DNA of 64,000 bases from Phyto melanocephala. Lineage: Eukaryota > Arthropoda > Insecta > Diptera > Rhinophoridae. The DNA lies in contig OW799234.1 in the NCBI GenBank assembly GCA_941918925.1, positions 122,349,395-122,413,394 on the forward strand, read 5' to 3'. Positions 45,564 to 57,528 of the stretch are shown piece after piece. The notes below the pieces were generated by a model. The model saw nothing but the letters and a program-made list of their open reading frames with translations, was not told the origin of the DNA and did no database searches. The translations under genes were made by a program, and so were the position numbers. Each line of letters begins with the position of its first letter. Positions within the stretch are counted from its first letter, which is position 1.

Positions 45564-47806
45564 TTACAATTTTACTACTTTGTCCTTACCGCCGGAGGCA
45601 ACTTTTGAACCATCAGGAGCCCAATCTAAACCAAATACTTCATCAGCGTGACCAGGCAATTCTTGTGCTAATTTTTTCGTTTGAACACTCCATACTAAAA
45701 AAAATATATGCTGTTAAGACCATGGTGTAATTACATAAGGTGATAGCGTAAAGGAGAGCAATTTTTGACTCTCTTTTTTTTTATGTATGGAGTTTGACAA
45801 TTTCCGAAGTTGAAATAATTTTTTTAAATATGTAGTTTGACATTTTCCAGAACACAAAAAAATAGTCAGCTGGGCTGGCACCGGCACCTTCTATAAGTGT
45901 ACCCTGGTTAAGACTAATAAAATTATTTTTTAATTACTATTGTTATTGGGTTTTGAAATATGAATCCATTTATTTATTCAATTTTTAATAAAAATCCGAA
46001 GGAATATTACATATCCTTAGTCACAAGAACAAAGTCCCTAACTCAAATAATTGTAACTTTACAGAAGGTGAAACCGTAATAGATTTTGTATTATCATAAT
46101 GTAACTTCTTTTGTAGAATTTCTTGTAAAACAGTTATTTTTGATACTATTGCATTTAATTTTGGTGTCGATGTGTATGCGTGTGAAATGTATTGGAATCA
46201 CTGAAAAACTTAATTTTGTAAGAAAAAAATTAAGTTAAAAATGTAAATATAAGAATTCCTAAGTGTAAAATAACACTTTTAAAGCTGTTAAAAAATGTGA
46301 TAATCGACACCTTGCCATAAAAATAAAATAAGTCAAATTAAAAAAAAAACTGCTTTTTGTCAATTTTTTTTTGTTAAATCAAAAATTTTATTCATATACA
46401 TACCTTTTAATGTAGAATCTTTACTGCCACTCACAATTAAACGTGAATCGGCGGACCAAGCTAACGCGTAAACAGCTTGGACATGGCCTCTAAAAGTATT
46501 CAAAAACTGACCATCTTTGGCACGCCACAAACGAATAGATTTATCAAAAGAAGCTGACGCAATTAATTTAACATCTGGTGAATATTTAACATCGTTGACA
46601 ACATTTTGATGTCCGGTCATCCGCTGAATAAATTTATTTTGATTTGTTACCCACAAATATAACGTAAAATCGTCGGAACAAGAAACTAATGATTCAATGT
46701 CATCCGAGCACACTTGCTTGTAGCGTTGCAAAGCCATTTCTTGAAGTTTTTCCTCTTGAAGACAATTAGGGATAAAAAAAACTTAATTTAATAAAAACTG
46801 TTAAATGAATAACTTACTTACTGCTTAAATTAATATATTGTTTATTTTTATCTTCCACCGGATGAAAAGGTCCTGTTCGTAAAACATAATCTGTATTAAG
46901 GGCAATATTGTTAACCCAATGTGCATGACCTGTAAATGTTCTGCATAATATTCCATCTGTTGCGCGCCATATTTTAACTGTGCGATCTTTTGATGAGGTG
47001 TAAATTAGATCCGCACCTCCCCAACGGACTGCAGTAACCGATGCAGTGTGACCTGCTATTACCATTATGCATTGCCCCAACACAGTATCCCATATACGAC
47101 AATCCCCATCACTTCCAGCGCTAGCCAGTTTACGACAGTCGGGATTTTTATGATATGGTTCCCAGCTTAAACCATTGACCCATTTTTTATGACCAACCAG
47201 AGTACGTCCCATTTGTTTTCCCGTCTCTGGATTCCAAATTATTACATTTCCTGCTTTACAAGCACTAGATAGTTTCTTACCATCCGGAGACCAGGCTACA
47301 GACATTACCCATTGTTTATGTCCTGCACAGGTAAAATGTGGTGTTTCTGTATTTAAATCCCAAAGCCTTACCGTTGTATCCCCCGAACCGCTAGCCAAAT
47401 GAGCACCATCTGGACTAAAACATATTGAAATAACTGCCTCTGCATGACCTGGCATAGAGCTTGTACAACGTGTTACTGGACGTACTTTAAATACCGATTG
47501 TGGTTGATATACAATATTTATAACATTTTCAGTATCCACGGTTTTAATATCTACTGTTTGGTCTAGAGTCTTTTTGATTTCATCATTGCCAATAAAGAAT
47601 ATGTACGGAGTTTTCTCTTGATTTTTCAGTAGTGCATTGCAGATTAGATCCAATTGTTCAACAGTTACTCCAATTGGCAAATCAATCGGAGGACCCGCTT
47701 CCTCTCCTGTATCCGATATAAGCCGTGCCTGTAGAGTATGCGTTTCATTGTTTTTATCACCATCAGTTTCTGTATTTTCAAGTAATTTAACACGTTTGAA
47801 GGACAT
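45564..47806 (-). CDS. Nle: Notchless (NLE1), WD40 60S ribosome assembly factor
   Basis: Notchless is a nucleolar WD40 protein that recruits the AAA ATPase Rea1/Midasin to pre-60S particles through its N-terminal NLE domain; in flies it was found as a Notch modifier (family knowledge). Three exons, 46822-47806, 46404-46754 and 45564-45694, sum to 1,467 bp and 488 residues. The NLE (ubiquitin-like) domain covers about residues 20-90 (TLQARLISDTGEEAGPPIDL..). It is followed by eight WD repeats, such as GHAEAVISICFSPDGAHLAS and GSGDTTVRLWD, down to the last exon, GHADEVFGLDWAPDGSKVAS, then GGKDKVVKL. Intron 2 (709 bp) contains the 180-bp MITE at 45720-45906. The gene is convergent with the pseudouridine gene, whose stop is 157 bp away. 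Confidence 0.96.
45720..45906 (-). mobile_element. About 187-bp MITE in Notchless intron 2
   Basis: Reverse copy of the repeat at 23663-23838: CCATGGTGTAATTACATAAG, GGTGATAGCGTAAAGG, two TGTCAAACT-type blocks, CAGCTGGGCTGGCACC, and ATAAGTGTACCCTG at the far end. Confidence 0.65.
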
Positions 47807-47899
47807 AATGATGAGAATCTACAAAAAAATTGATAAATTAAAACACGTGCAACAAATAGCCAAATATAAACAAACCTTTATAGACTAGCCAGATGTACT

Positions 47900-48145
47900 C
47901 GATTTGAAAATATTTTCACAGTTGTAAAAGAGAGCATTTTAAAAGAATTTAAATAAAACGTAGATATAACTTAAAACTTTATAGTGAATTCAAAATCTTG
48001 TGTATTTGCCATTGCAAATGTGATCTATTTGTGTATACTTTGTTAGTGTAAAGAAAAATATACTCTACTATATTGCAAATGGCCTGATACCAGACCATTT
48101 GCACAAGATTATGGATTATATGTTATTTTATTTTTAAAGCTGAAG
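47900..48145. other. Notchless upstream region
   Basis: AT-rich; no feature recognised apart from possible promoter function for Notchless (minus strand). Confidence 0.3.
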
Positions 48146-48150
48146 ATTTT

Positions 48151-48940
48151 TATACCCTTCACACAGTGAAAAAGGGTATATATAGGTTTGTCATTCCGTG
48201 TGAAATTTCTACAATTTTCATTTCCGACCCCATAAAGTATATATTTTCTGAAAGCTTATGAATAGGGGAGTCGATTAAGCCCTGTCAGTATGTCCGTCTG
48301 TCCGTGTGTATGTTGAAATCCACTTTTTGAAGCCCCCCGACATAGGTTGGACCCGGGTAAGGTATTAAAATATCAGAAATATTCAGGAGTAGATCGGTAT
48401 TAAAAATCAGAAACATCGGTACATAAACAACTGAGATATGAGCAAAAACCCACGACCACCTCGATTTTTTTTCACAAAAACAACATTACAACAACAACAT
48501 ACATACATACAAACGTGTATACTGGTTAGAGAAAACGTGGCATCGAATCCCAACTGAGGCAAAAAAATTTTTTTTTAATGTTTTAAAAAATTTTTTTTTA
48601 ATTTTTTAAAAAATTTTTTTTTTAATATTTTTTTTTTATTTTTTATTTAATATATTATTTATATATTATTATTTTTTTTTTAATTTTTTTTATTTTTTAA
48701 TTTTTTTTTTGTTTTATATATGTATATTATATATATAATAATTTTTTTTTTAAATTTTTTTTTTTAAAATATTTTTTTTAAATTTTTTTTTAAATTTTTT
48801 TTTTTTCGTTTCTTTAACATACATACGTGTACGTATTTCATATGGGATGAATGGTGATACAAGCAACTGTTATTGCATGACTACACGTTGTGAAGGGTAT
48901 ATAAGATTCGGCATGGCCGAATATAGCACTCTTACTTGTT
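48151..48940 (-). mobile_element. Dispersed element, complete 'type 2' copy
   Basis: Right hairpin at 48151, core, GTATGTCCGTCTGTCCGTG tract, GAGGTGGTCGTGG box, GGGATTCGATGCCACG-type box, a long T/A tract (48560-48815) and left stem-loop ending at 48940. It is nearly identical to 49887-50644, so the two are probably recent insertions. Confidence 0.85.
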
Positions 48941-49003
48941 TTATTTCAATTATGTATTCAAATTTTTTGGATTAAAATACAATTTTATACATAAACAAGT
49001 AAC

Positions 49004-49643
49004 AGTAAATACTCTTCACAACGTGTAGTCATGCAATAACAGTTGTTTGTGTCACCATTCATCTCATATAAAATACGTACATACATACATATAAAAACAT
49101 ACCATTGTAAAATTATAATTGAGTTTACGTATGTATGTATGCTTCTAAAAAAAAAATTACAAAATAAATATAAAAAAAATGTTTAAAAAATTTTTAAAAA
49201 GATATTAAAAAAAATAATAAAAATATAAATAATATATAAAATAAAAAAATTTTTTTTGACTCAGCTGATATTCGATGCCACGTTTACTCTAACCAGTATA
49301 CATATATGTATGTTGTTGTTGTAATTGTAAAAAAAAGAGGTGGTCGTAGTTTTTTGCTCATATCTCAGAAAGTTATAAGGCGATTGTGCTGAATTTCAAT
49401 AGCGATTCATTCCCGGATATATTCCATAGATTGATACCATACACAGATCTGGGGAACATATAGTTGCTTCTAAAAGTTGATTTCAACCAACAGGCGGACA
49501 GATGGTCAGGGTTTAATCGTTTCCATTATTCATAAGCTTTCAGAAAATATATACTTTATGGAGTCGAAAATGAAAATTGTAGAAATTACAAACGGAATGA
49601 CAAAGCTATATATACCCTTGTGCACCACAGGTGAAGGGTATAA
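49004..49643 (+). mobile_element. Dispersed element, 'type 1' copy
   Basis: The left end has lost its stem-loop (ACAAGTAACAGTAAATAC, directly to CACAACGTGTAGTCATGCAA); the right end is the CCACAGGTGAAGG hairpin. It lies tail to tail with the copy at 48151-48940. Confidence 0.8.
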
Positions 49644-49886
49644 AAACTGATATTAAGCTTATATTATAGGATAACGTTTCAGTAAAAAAAATATATATTA
49701 TATATAATTTTTAAATATATAAATTAAACTATGTATGTTACTACGTTCAAGGTATATTAACTCTATTATTAGATAAGTCATTAAAATTTTTTTGTAATTT
49801 TTTTCCATATAGAAATAATATGAATTTAAGAAGATAAAGCTTTATATTGGAGATGGGCTTTAATTTAGGCGTGTCACCTTCCTTTT

Positions 49887-50644
49887 TATACCCTTCACAC
49901 AGTGAAAAAGGGTATATATAGGTTTGTCATTCCGTGTGAAATTTCTACAATTTTCATTTCCGACCCCATAAAGTATATATTTTCTGAAAGCTTATGAATA
50001 GGGGAGTCGATTAAGCTCTGTCAGTCTGTCCGTCTGACCGTCTGTCCGTGTGTATGTTGAAATCAACTTTTTGAAGCCCCCCGACATAGGTTGGACCCGG
50101 GTAAGGTATTAAAATATCAGAAATATTCGGGAGTAGATCGGTATTGAAAATCAGAAACATCGGTACATAAACAACTGAGTTATGAGCAAAAACCCACGAC
50201 CACCTCGATTTTTTTTCACAAAAACAACATTACAACAACAACATACATACATACAAACGTGTATACTGGAGAAAACTGTAGAGAAAACGTCGAATCCCAG
50301 CTGAGCCAAAAAAATTTTTTTTTTAATTTTTTTTAAATTTTTTTTTTAATTTTTTTTTATTTTTTTATTTAATATATTATTTATATTTTTATTATTTTTT
50401 TTTTTAATTTTTTTTTTTAATATTTTTAAAAATTTTTTTTAAAATTTTTTTTTTGTTTTTTTAACATACATGCGTGAGTTTATAATTTTACAATGGGACG
50501 TTTTTATATGAATATGTATTTTTTTATATGTATGTACGTATTTCATATGGGATGAATGGTGACACAAACCACTGTTATTGCATGACTACACGTTGTGAAG
50601 GGTATATAAGATTCGGCACGGCCGAATATAGCGCTCTTACTTGT
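49887..50644 (-). mobile_element. Dispersed element, complete 'type 2' copy
   Basis: It has all blocks from the right hairpin at 49887 to the left stem-loop at 50644, with an expanded tract GTCTGTCCGTCTGACCGTCT and a T/A middle at 50310-50460. Confidence 0.85.
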
Positions 50645-51333
50645 TAAAATTATAGTTATATTGGCATAATTAAATTTACCAGAAAGCTATATATGCTTTC
50701 ATATACAATACATATACAAAAACCGAGATCCTTTTACAACACATTGATAAAAATTGGATGAACGTAGGCTCGAATCCTAGTTGAGACAAATAAAAAATTG
50801 TATTTATTTTTTTTATACATACATAAACTTAATTTATAATTTTACAATGGAATGGCGGATGAACCTTAAAGATAATGAAACATTATGTACCATAAAAAAA
50901 TCCAATTTTAAGATATACCTACATATTTTGTAATTTTTTGTTTTTATTAAGATTCATACATTCATAAGTTATATATATAACTGTAAGTAAATATGCATTC
51001 TTTAAATCATCTTTAATTAAATTTGCAACAAATACGAATCATAAAGTAAAATTGGTAGTATAGTGGTTATGTCGCTGAACTTTTTTTTTTATTATTTTAC
51101 TTATTAATACATATGTATATACATAACCTTATTTTATGATTTTCGGATGGGTTCATAAACAACTGACATATAAGAAAAAAAAAAATCAAAATCAGATACA
51201 TATTATGAAGCCAAATTACGTATAATATTAAATTTGAAATTTAGGCTACGTTACGCTGTCACTATACCTATGTACAAGATGCCAAAGGGTATTAATCAGA
51301 TTCGGCGTGGCCGAATATAGCACTCTTGTTTTT
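50645..51333 (-). mobile_element. Old dispersed-element copy (left end plus diverged interior)
   Basis: 51275-51333 is a left end in minus orientation (stem ATTCGGC-cac-GCCGAAT). Upstream, CTCGAATCCTAGTTGAGAC near 50771 recalls the GATTCGATGCCACG box. The right end is not found. Confidence 0.5.
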
Positions 51334-51948
51334 ATTTAAATAAAAATACATTACATTTCATTTGTGCTAAAATATAAAAAAAACTAGTATTGAATATGTA
51401 TAAACTATTAGCTTATTAAAAAAAATTAAGGTGTACTTACTTATAAGCTTTTAAATCGATTTCGAGATTACAATTACATATATGGTAACTAACTTGATAT
51501 ATTTGTATCAAAACAATTGTAATATTGTAAAATCAGCAAATAATTTGTTTGGATTCAGTTGCATAGTGTTGAATTTGTAGTCCGTTCCTTTCTTTAGTTT
51601 TATTAATATTTTGGTAAAAAAATGATTTTCATATTTGCTGATATATGTAGATAGTATTTTATTTTATTCTGTTATATGAAATTACATAACTGGAGAGATT
51701 CCTCAATTGTACTAAATAAGCTATTAGTGTAATATTGTACTTTTCGGGTTATATAGTACCAAAATATTACTATTACAAATTTTACCATCCAATTAATCCG
51801 TTTTTTTTAAACCATCTGGTAGCACCAGTCAAAGTAATGTAATAATCAATCGAAGCGAGTTCAATTATAAATGTATTCGCCTTTAAAATAATGTAATATT
51901 TTTATCGACGTTATTATCTGTTCATCTCTAATATTTAAAATAACTAAA

Positions 51949-52606
51949 ATGAGTGTTCCAAACAACAATCTCATAACCTTATCCAGTATTGTTATCGAAG
52001 GCCTTGGTCATTTAGGAACAACAATACCAATAGATGTTACGAAAAAAATTATTTCAAATAGTGTTAAATTAACTTTACATCCCCAAGCTAGTAAGTTTTG
52101 TGTATTCTTGAGTATAATAATTGTTACATTTATCTTTATTAGCCATTCCCCCGGTGCCAGAAATATATGCAACTAACAGTGGAAAGGCTAAGCAAAGTGA
52201 ATATGCTCTTGTTACCCTCTATAGCTTGGCTATAAAGCATAGTCTAGATGTTATGGCACTTAGACAGCTTATGGAAAGACAAAACTTAAATCCAGCAGTT
52301 ATTGAAGAAGTCACACGAGTTTATGAAGAACAACGAAAACTGTTGCGTCTACGCCAACTGCATGTAGGTCATTCATTTTCTCACATAACAGACCTGCAGT
52401 GGCGTATAGTGGCCGATGTGAAATCTTCAACTTCAGACCATAGTAGTAAAGAGGTTGGTTTTCATGTCAACTTGGGTCGTTATGAACAGAACGGCGGTGA
52501 AAGGAAGACGATTGTTGATTTTGTCTGTAATACCGAAGAACTGCAAATGTTAATAAACAATCTTAAGGAAATCGAACGACACTGTAACAAAAAAACCGAA
52601 AAATAA
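51949..52606 (+). CDS. COMMD3: COMM-domain protein, most like COMMD3
   Basis: This is a subunit of the CCC (Commander) endosomal recycling complex (family knowledge). Two exons, 51949-52090 and 52143-52606, separated by a 52-bp intron, give 606 bp and 201 residues, close to the 195 of human COMMD3. The N-terminal half is a helical HN domain. The C-terminal half is a COMM domain beginning HSFSHITDLQWRIVADVKSS and ending EELQMLINNLKEIERHC. 'HITDxxWRL/I' is the form seen in COMMD3, which is why I prefer that paralogue, although other COMMD members share the fold. The stop codon overlaps an AATAAA. It is convergent with MMADHC (143 bp between coding ends). Confidence 0.8.
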
Positions 52607-52749
52607 AAGACTTAAAATTTTAAAGTATTATTGGTTTTTATCCATAAATTAAAAAAAAGAAAAAACAAATAATTTATCTGACTTCAACAATATTAACACA
52701 AATTTTAAGTTAAGATATTAGGTATTATATATGAATTAGTCATCTGCCG

Positions 52750-55463
52750 CTAAACTTGTGTGTCTAGCAAAGTTTTTAGCTCTGCAATGTCTGATGGTGC
52801 ATTACTATAGATGGATCCAGAAAATGTCACTTCTATATTAGCTTCGGCATCGGAACTTATTACTATGCATTCGTTGTGTTTATTTACTTTCATGTTAAAG
52901 CCTCTAAATCGATTATCAATTCTATAAAGATTTTTACCGCTGGCCCAAGAATAGAAAGGTTTACCACTAAATGGATTCATAAAGTCTGCCCAATATCCCT
53001 GGAGTCTTAGGCGCGCAGTGATTTCACGAGCTGCCAATACGAACTATAAATATAAACAAAGTCTTAAGTACATGTATGGTAGAAAGCAGAGAAGCAAGCC
53101 TGATCGGAGCGACAGCCGGCTAGTCCCCGGCTCATCAGCGTCTTATTGATAAATAAGTATATTAAAAGTTACTAAATTCGAAATTAAAAATTAATGTTTG
53201 TGTTTATTATATTAAAATTAATTTCGGCTCAGCAGCGTAAAAATTGGCGAGCGGACGAAGCGTCGACGCAAGAAATCTTAGCCGTCGCCGCCCACAAATT
53301 TTTGTATTCAGCCGAAAAATTGTAATCGGCTTGCTTCTCTGGTAAAAAGATGTGAATAGAGAATCTCTATTCTTTATTAGAGATAGGTAAGTGCAGCAGC
53401 GGGTGTTTCATGAGTTAATTTTGTTTGTTTATATGAATTGTTTAAGATATTTTGCATGAAGTTGTGCGTAAAAGAAAAAAAAGTAAGTTACAAACTCTTC
53501 AGCTCTAGACAAAAGAGATTGACGATATGGGTATCAAAAGAAAGGGCTTAACTACTAGAATAAAGATATTTTGCATGAAGTTGTGCGTAAAAGAAAAAAA
53601 AGGTAGTTACAAACTCTTCAACTCTAGACAACAGAGATTGACGATATGGGTATCAAAAGAAGAATAAAGTTAACTATGTAAAAATTCTAAATAAACAAAT
53701 AAGAGAAGACAATAAAAGCAAAATGGTATATAAAATTATTAAATCTAAGCTAAGCTACGATGTGGGTATTGTTAGATTCAGCACTGTTGAATAGAGCATT
53801 CTTACTTGTTTTTCGTATAAGAATATAATTGTAACTGGTGCTATTATTTTGACCGGTACTGTATATGTATTAGAGCTAATCACCTTACTAGAAGAACAGT
53901 GCGCTGTAAACTTTCGAATATAAAGTACATACATATGTATATCGCACGCTACATACAATAATGTCACAACACAAAATTTCTTAATTTTCAGGAGGGCCAA
54001 AAAACTGTAGATCATGCAGAAACAATGTAATTAACAAAAAACAAATAACGGTATTTGGCTTTAATTTAGTTTACCAACGCACCTCCAAACTGCAAAAATA
54101 ATAAAAGGGTGATAGAGATTGAAAAATAATAAGAAAAATTAAAAAACTAAATCTCGGAAATGCTTAGTTTTCGAGTTCTAGAAGCTTTCATATTTATGCA
54201 TGCGATTTTTCACTACATTTCTGAACGTATATGGACAATATTGGTATTGTTTGAGTGTTTATAAGTCGGTCTTTCTAAAATATTTTTAATTCTTAACCTA
54301 TTAAAAAGCAAGGATAGTTTACGAAAATACAAATTTTAAGTAGGCATAAAACCAATTAATTCTTTATTATTTGTAGAGAAGAAAATCCTTGAGCCCGGAT
54401 AAAGGCCGGCAATGTCAATATAATAATATTGATAATAGAATATTATCGGATTGATTATGAGAGTCGGGTGTCTATGAAATAGGGTGACTTGTTTAATATT
54501 TTTTTTTTCTTCTTTAACCTTAAATTTACCTTATCTCTAATACTTAATTTTTGCATTCTTTCGCTTGTATCCGCATTTCTATTAATGGACACAAAAGACC
54601 ACACGGGTCTCAGACATGTTGTTTAGTTCCTACACTCCATTTTTTAACTACCTATCTTTGTAAGTTAATTGTAAAAACAGAAAATCATTATTATTACTTA
54701 CTAACCTTTCTTGCACCCAATTCAGTATCGCCATTATAACGTAATGTCATTAAAGCTAATTTTTCACTAGATATTACTTCCGGTGCTGGAAATAATTCAT
54801 GAAGAGATTTTTTAATCAATGAAGGACACTCATTAACACTAAATTTTAACATGGTCATTCGTTCAGCTTTCTAAATATAAAAATAAAAAAACAAACAATT
54901 AAAATATTTAAAAATTTAATTACATATTTTTTTTTAAATTTACGGGTGTGCTTACTTTGCTATCAAAATCTACCAACGATTCTAATGGGGCCTCGAGGGT
55001 TATAGTAGTTGTTGCTCCCTGCCATGCAGGTCCTATAGCATTTGGGAAATAGAAACGATTTCCGCGCGGCGACAATAACTCCCAGTTAGGTCCACATTCT
55101 CTGCCCAGAAAGTCAGAATTCCCTTTAAAACAGTACATAAATATGTCGTTTGTATAATATAATTACAAAATTAAACAATTATAAAAAACTCAAAAAGACG
55201 ACGGACATAGAACACAAAAACTAATGTGTTCTTTTGTCTGTTGACCTACCTTCTAAACGAACTTTTGATTTGACAACCTTGAAGGCGCTTTCAATGTTTT
55301 TAGAATCACTGCGTCTAGAATATTGAGCCACGATAAAAAAATTATTTGGTTGAACCGCCAAAAAATACAAGGTCACAGGAGTATTTGTTTTTAAGCAACA
55401 TACAGTAGTAGTATTGCGTAAAGTTCCTCGGCTGCGACTGAGACTCCGTAATAAGGTAGACAT
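52750..55463 (-). CDS. MMADHC: MMADHC (CblD), cobalamin trafficking protein
   Basis: This protein directs cob(II)alamin to methionine synthase and methylmalonyl-CoA mutase (family knowledge). Four exons, 55250-55463, 54956-55122, 54706-54870 and 52750-53043, sum to 840 bp and 279 residues (human 296). The first exon is basic and Ser/Thr/Arg-rich, as for a mitochondrial leader (MSTLLRSLSRSRGTLRNTTT). Exon 2 has GPNWELLSPRGNRFYFPNAI. The last exon has GYWADFMNPFSGKPFYSWAS, then NLYRIDNRFRGFNM, matching the 'GYWADFIDPxSGxxFFG...LFETDERYRHLGF' end of CblD. The 'SNAP' near the C-terminus parallels 'TNATPD'. Intron 3 (1,662 bp) holds a hAT-type MITE, a 119-bp tandem duplication and a repeat end. 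Confidence 0.92.
53087..53341. mobile_element. 255-bp hAT-type MITE with 8-bp target duplication
   Basis: The terminal inverted repeats are CAGAGAAGCAAGCC(T)GAT / ATCGGCTTGCTTCTCTG, flanked by GTAGAAAG (53079-53086) and GTAAAAAG (53342-53349), an 8-bp duplication with one change. CAG-type ends and 8-bp duplications are hAT hallmarks. The interior is unusually GC-rich for this window (GGAGCGACAGCCGGC..; GACGAAGCGTCGACGC). Confidence 0.75.
53444..53670. repeat. 119-bp tandem duplication
   Basis: The block AAGATATTTTGCATGAAGTT through GATATGGGTATCAAAAGAA is repeated directly at 53444 and 53563 with few differences; the second copy lacks the final GGGCTTAAC segment. It lies in MMADHC intron 3. 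Confidence 0.75.
53755..53813 (-). mobile_element. Degenerate left end of the dispersed element
   Basis: The minus strand reads ACAAGTAAGAATGCTCTATTC, with the stem decayed to TTCAACAGTGCTGAATC. Only about 60 bp is recognisable. Confidence 0.55.
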
Positions 55464-57318
55464 TTTATTATTTTACTAGTGGCGTTTGGGGATAGGCTTA
55501 CTTTTAATTTTGTTGATTTTTAATATTGTATTTTTTTTAGAAAAATTAATTATATATAATTTTGAATTTTCAAAGTTTTCCAGATGTTATCTATATGAAA
55601 TTTATTTTCGTATTCTACTGCTTGAATAATAAGACAACAGAAAATAAATTTATCAGCAGCTAATAAACATATTTTTATGAAACACCTTGTTTAAAGAAAC
55701 AGCTGTTAGAGAAAATTTTATAAACAGAAACAGTGGTGGATTTTTTTTAAACAAATTCCGCTAAATGATGACCTTAAAATTGCTAGAAAATAACTAGATA
55801 TATTACAAAGTAAAATTTTAGCGATAAATAGTTAACTTTCCTCATATATTTTAAATTGATTATCAATTTAGTGGTACAAAAGGGTGGACCAGTAAACATA
55901 GCCAGATTTCCTGCTAATACCTATAACATATATTTGTCAGCAAAACAGGTTTTAAAATCGCTAGATTTGACGGGACAATAGCAAAATTCCCATCACTGAA
56001 CAGAAATCAAGTCAAACCAAGGAGATTTCACATTAGTTTTTCAAACTTTGTTTACATTTAAATTAATTTTTATGTGCGCTGGTTGAAAAATTTTATAGAG
56101 GTAATAAAGTTTGTGAAAAAATTATAATAATACTAATATTTGTGCAATACCTTAATATTAAATAAGTAAAATACAAGTTTTAATTAGAATAAACAAAATT
56201 TTAATTGGATTTAATTCAGAGAATGCAAAATGCCCGTTGTGTTTGTCCTAGTGGTTGTAATTTGTAAAGCATTTATTCAAAACTTGTTGAATTCGTCTTG
56301 ATGTCAGTAATGGGAACAAGGCGAATTTAGGTATTTTTCCGTAAAATTTTTGAAATCCAGTTTAGTCGAAGGTCACACACACAGATCTGAGAAACATATG
56401 GGCAGACGGTCAGGGCTACTCCTCTATTCATAAGCTTTCGGAAAATATATACTTCATGGGCTCGGAAATGAAAATTGTAGCAATTAAAAACAGAATGACA
56501 AAGCTATATATACCCTTGTGCACCACAGGTGAAGGGTATAAACACTAGAGTGTGCTCGCGACTTCGTTGTTTTTATCTTTGTGGTAAATTTTATTTAGGT
56601 CCCTTCAGCTATATTTGCGTGAATGATTAACAAGGATCCAAACATTCAAAAACCAGATTTATTGAATTATTAGGGTTCAGGATATGCAACAGATTTAATA
56701 TGAATAAAGTTTAAAAGAGCTTTGCTATCAGAATATAGTATATAAAAATTTATATGGATCAAATCTGGAGATTTTTCGTACGTAGATTTTGTTCCTGAAG
56801 GAATTTTTAAATTTTGTTATATTATTTTTAACGTTTATATACATATATATGTATATATATAATTTTATTTGTGTAGTTTTGTGCAATCTTAATTATACCT
56901 GTCCCATTGTAGAAATGATTTATAATATTATTTTATTTTTTCTAAGAACGTAGTATTAAAGTTAGCATATACCGTTCAGCTCTCAGCCAAAAACAGCCGA
57001 GACCGTCGGCGGCGGCTCTATCGAAAAAAAAATTATTCGACGGCGGCAAACCGTCTGGAAACCGATCGACTTCGTTCATATTCAAATTTTTTACTCTCTT
57101 CTTACATCATATTTCGTAGAAGCCTCATCTCTAAAATAAATAGCATTACCAACTATTAGTAAAATAAAAAATAAGTTCAGCAAAAAATTAGTGCCTAAAT
57201 ATTGTCGCGAAAAATCATAATTTTTTTTGTTTTTTCCTTTTAATTTGTATTTTTTAAATATGTGAAAACAAACAGTATTCAGAAATAATGAAAGAACTGT
57301 AGTATTTTAAGTTATAAT
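55464..57318. other. Intergenic region between MMADHC and GlcT
   Basis: It contains an AAGGCGAATT-family copy (about 55990-56335, direct relative of 41495-41990) and a dispersed-element right end (56375-56543). A GC-rich patch at 56985-57065 (GAGACCGTCGGCGGCGGC; GACGGCGGCAAACCGTCTGG) is probably part of the GlcT promoter or first exon, or of a GC-rich MITE. Confidence 0.5.
56375..56543 (+). mobile_element. Right end of the dispersed element
   Basis: A short type 1 right end: CAGATCTGAGAAACATATG, GGGCAGACGGTCAGGGC, core GGCTCGGAAATGAAAATTG and hairpin CCTTGTGCACCACAGGTGAAGG. Confidence 0.75.
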
Positions 57319-57459
57319 ATGTTAATTAGTATCATGTCTTGTGCAAGTGACAACGCTAAGAAAGCAAATATAAAACATAAAGGAAACAAATATATCAAGA
57401 AGAATTATCACAACTATCATAAGACAGCGCAATCAGTGATTCATAAAATATTTAATTAA
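57319..57459 (+). promoter_or_regulatory. Possible upstream open reading frame of GlcT
   Basis: A 46-codon frame (MLISIMSCASDNAKKANIKH..) ends 69 bp before the GlcT start codon. It would be translated first if the GlcT transcript starts upstream of 57319, which the sequence alone cannot show. Its composition is Lys/Asn-rich and not obviously protein-like. Confidence 0.3.
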
Positions 57460-57528
57460 TCATATCAAATATACTAAGAAGAGTCGACTAAGCTGAGCTG
57501 AACAAAACAAACTGTACGCTTTGAAACA

